Assembly (NCBI RefSeq): GCF_020171745.1
Contig: NZ_JAIVAH010000004.1
Coordinates: forward strand, 248,001 to 312,000
Source: Prescottella equi
GTDB lineage: Bacteria > Actinomycetota > Actinomycetes > Mycobacteriales > Mycobacteriaceae
DNA length: 64,000 nucleotides
Direction: 5' to 3'
Below the pieces are notes generated by a model that saw nothing but the letters and a program-made list of their open reading frames with translations, made no database searches and was not told the DNA's origin. The first letter of the stretch is position 1. Each line of letters begins with the position of its first letter. The position numbers and the translations under genes were made by a program. Positions 63,948-64,000 of the stretch are shown here, in pieces.

Positions 63948-64000
63948 GTGACCGCCACTGCAACCGTCCTGGTCGTCGACGACGACCCGGACGTGCTCGC
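63948..64000 (+). CDS. Response regulator receiver domain (partial)
   Basis: Only the first 17 complete codons are in the window: GTG start at 63948, then TATATVLVVDDDPDVLA. The run of hydrophobic strand followed by DDD is the N-terminal beta-strand and acidic pocket of CheY-like receivers. The rest lies beyond the right edge, so the output domain is unknown. No ribosome binding site is obvious. Confidence 0.72.
   Translation, partial: MTATATVLVVDDDPDVL

Overview
The window is a GC-rich actinobacterial chromosome segment with dense, often overlapping genes, many GTG starts and several likely leaderless promoters. Orthologs of mycobacterial echA6, accD3 and ctpE, a 13E12-type HNH protein, F420/LLM enzymes, a 3-ketosteroid dehydrogenase-type enzyme and many TetR regulators point to a mycolic-acid actinobacterium. 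A Rhodococcus/Prescottella-like or Nocardia-like organism fits best. No rRNA, tRNA, CRISPR array, transposase or prophage was seen. Both ends cut genes: a LytS-type kinase on the left and a response regulator on the right.

0-12 kb: a sensor kinase is coupled to a secreted lipoprotein lipase, followed by a CPA1 antiporter, an MT0933-type antitoxin, a PaaI thioesterase, a gamma-butyrolactone-receptor-like TetR, the P-type ATPase ctpE, a GH3 beta-glucosidase, a metallo-beta-lactamase-fold protein and echA6. Order and strands follow the M. tuberculosis Rv0904c-Rv0909 block in reverse, but the accD3 partner lies about 32 kb away at 44 kb.

12-44 kb behaves like an accessory catabolic and regulatory region. 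It holds an FAD monooxygenase, a DUF1254 protein and a cupin. A TetR-controlled operon of meta-cleavage hydrolase, HsaA-like oxygenase, extradiol dioxygenase, MFS transporter and HD protein reads leftward from a promoter with two phased palindromes. Next come an SOS-controlled HNH gene, zapE behind a TetR operator, a PadR/MFS efflux pair with a 28-bp perfect operator, a KstD-type flavoenzyme facing two tandem duplicated SDR genes, a TetR-LLM-crotonase-SDR operon with every junction overlapping, an ABC-F protein, a copper/DyP-peroxidase operon and an XRE-ABC exporter operon.

44-64 kb: accD3, then a TetR/DUF1304/quinone-oxidoreductase-like unit. A seven-bladed beta-propeller gene is bracketed by two long palindromes whose arms covary. 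A GPP34 protein and an ECF sigma-ANTAR-AlkD operon follow, then propionyl-CoA synthetase, an old-yellow-enzyme, a second DUF1254 protein, a photolyase, a GntR-FAH pair, a DUF1214-like protein and a MarR regulator.

Functional assignments are by motif and family recognition from the translated sequence. No database search was run.
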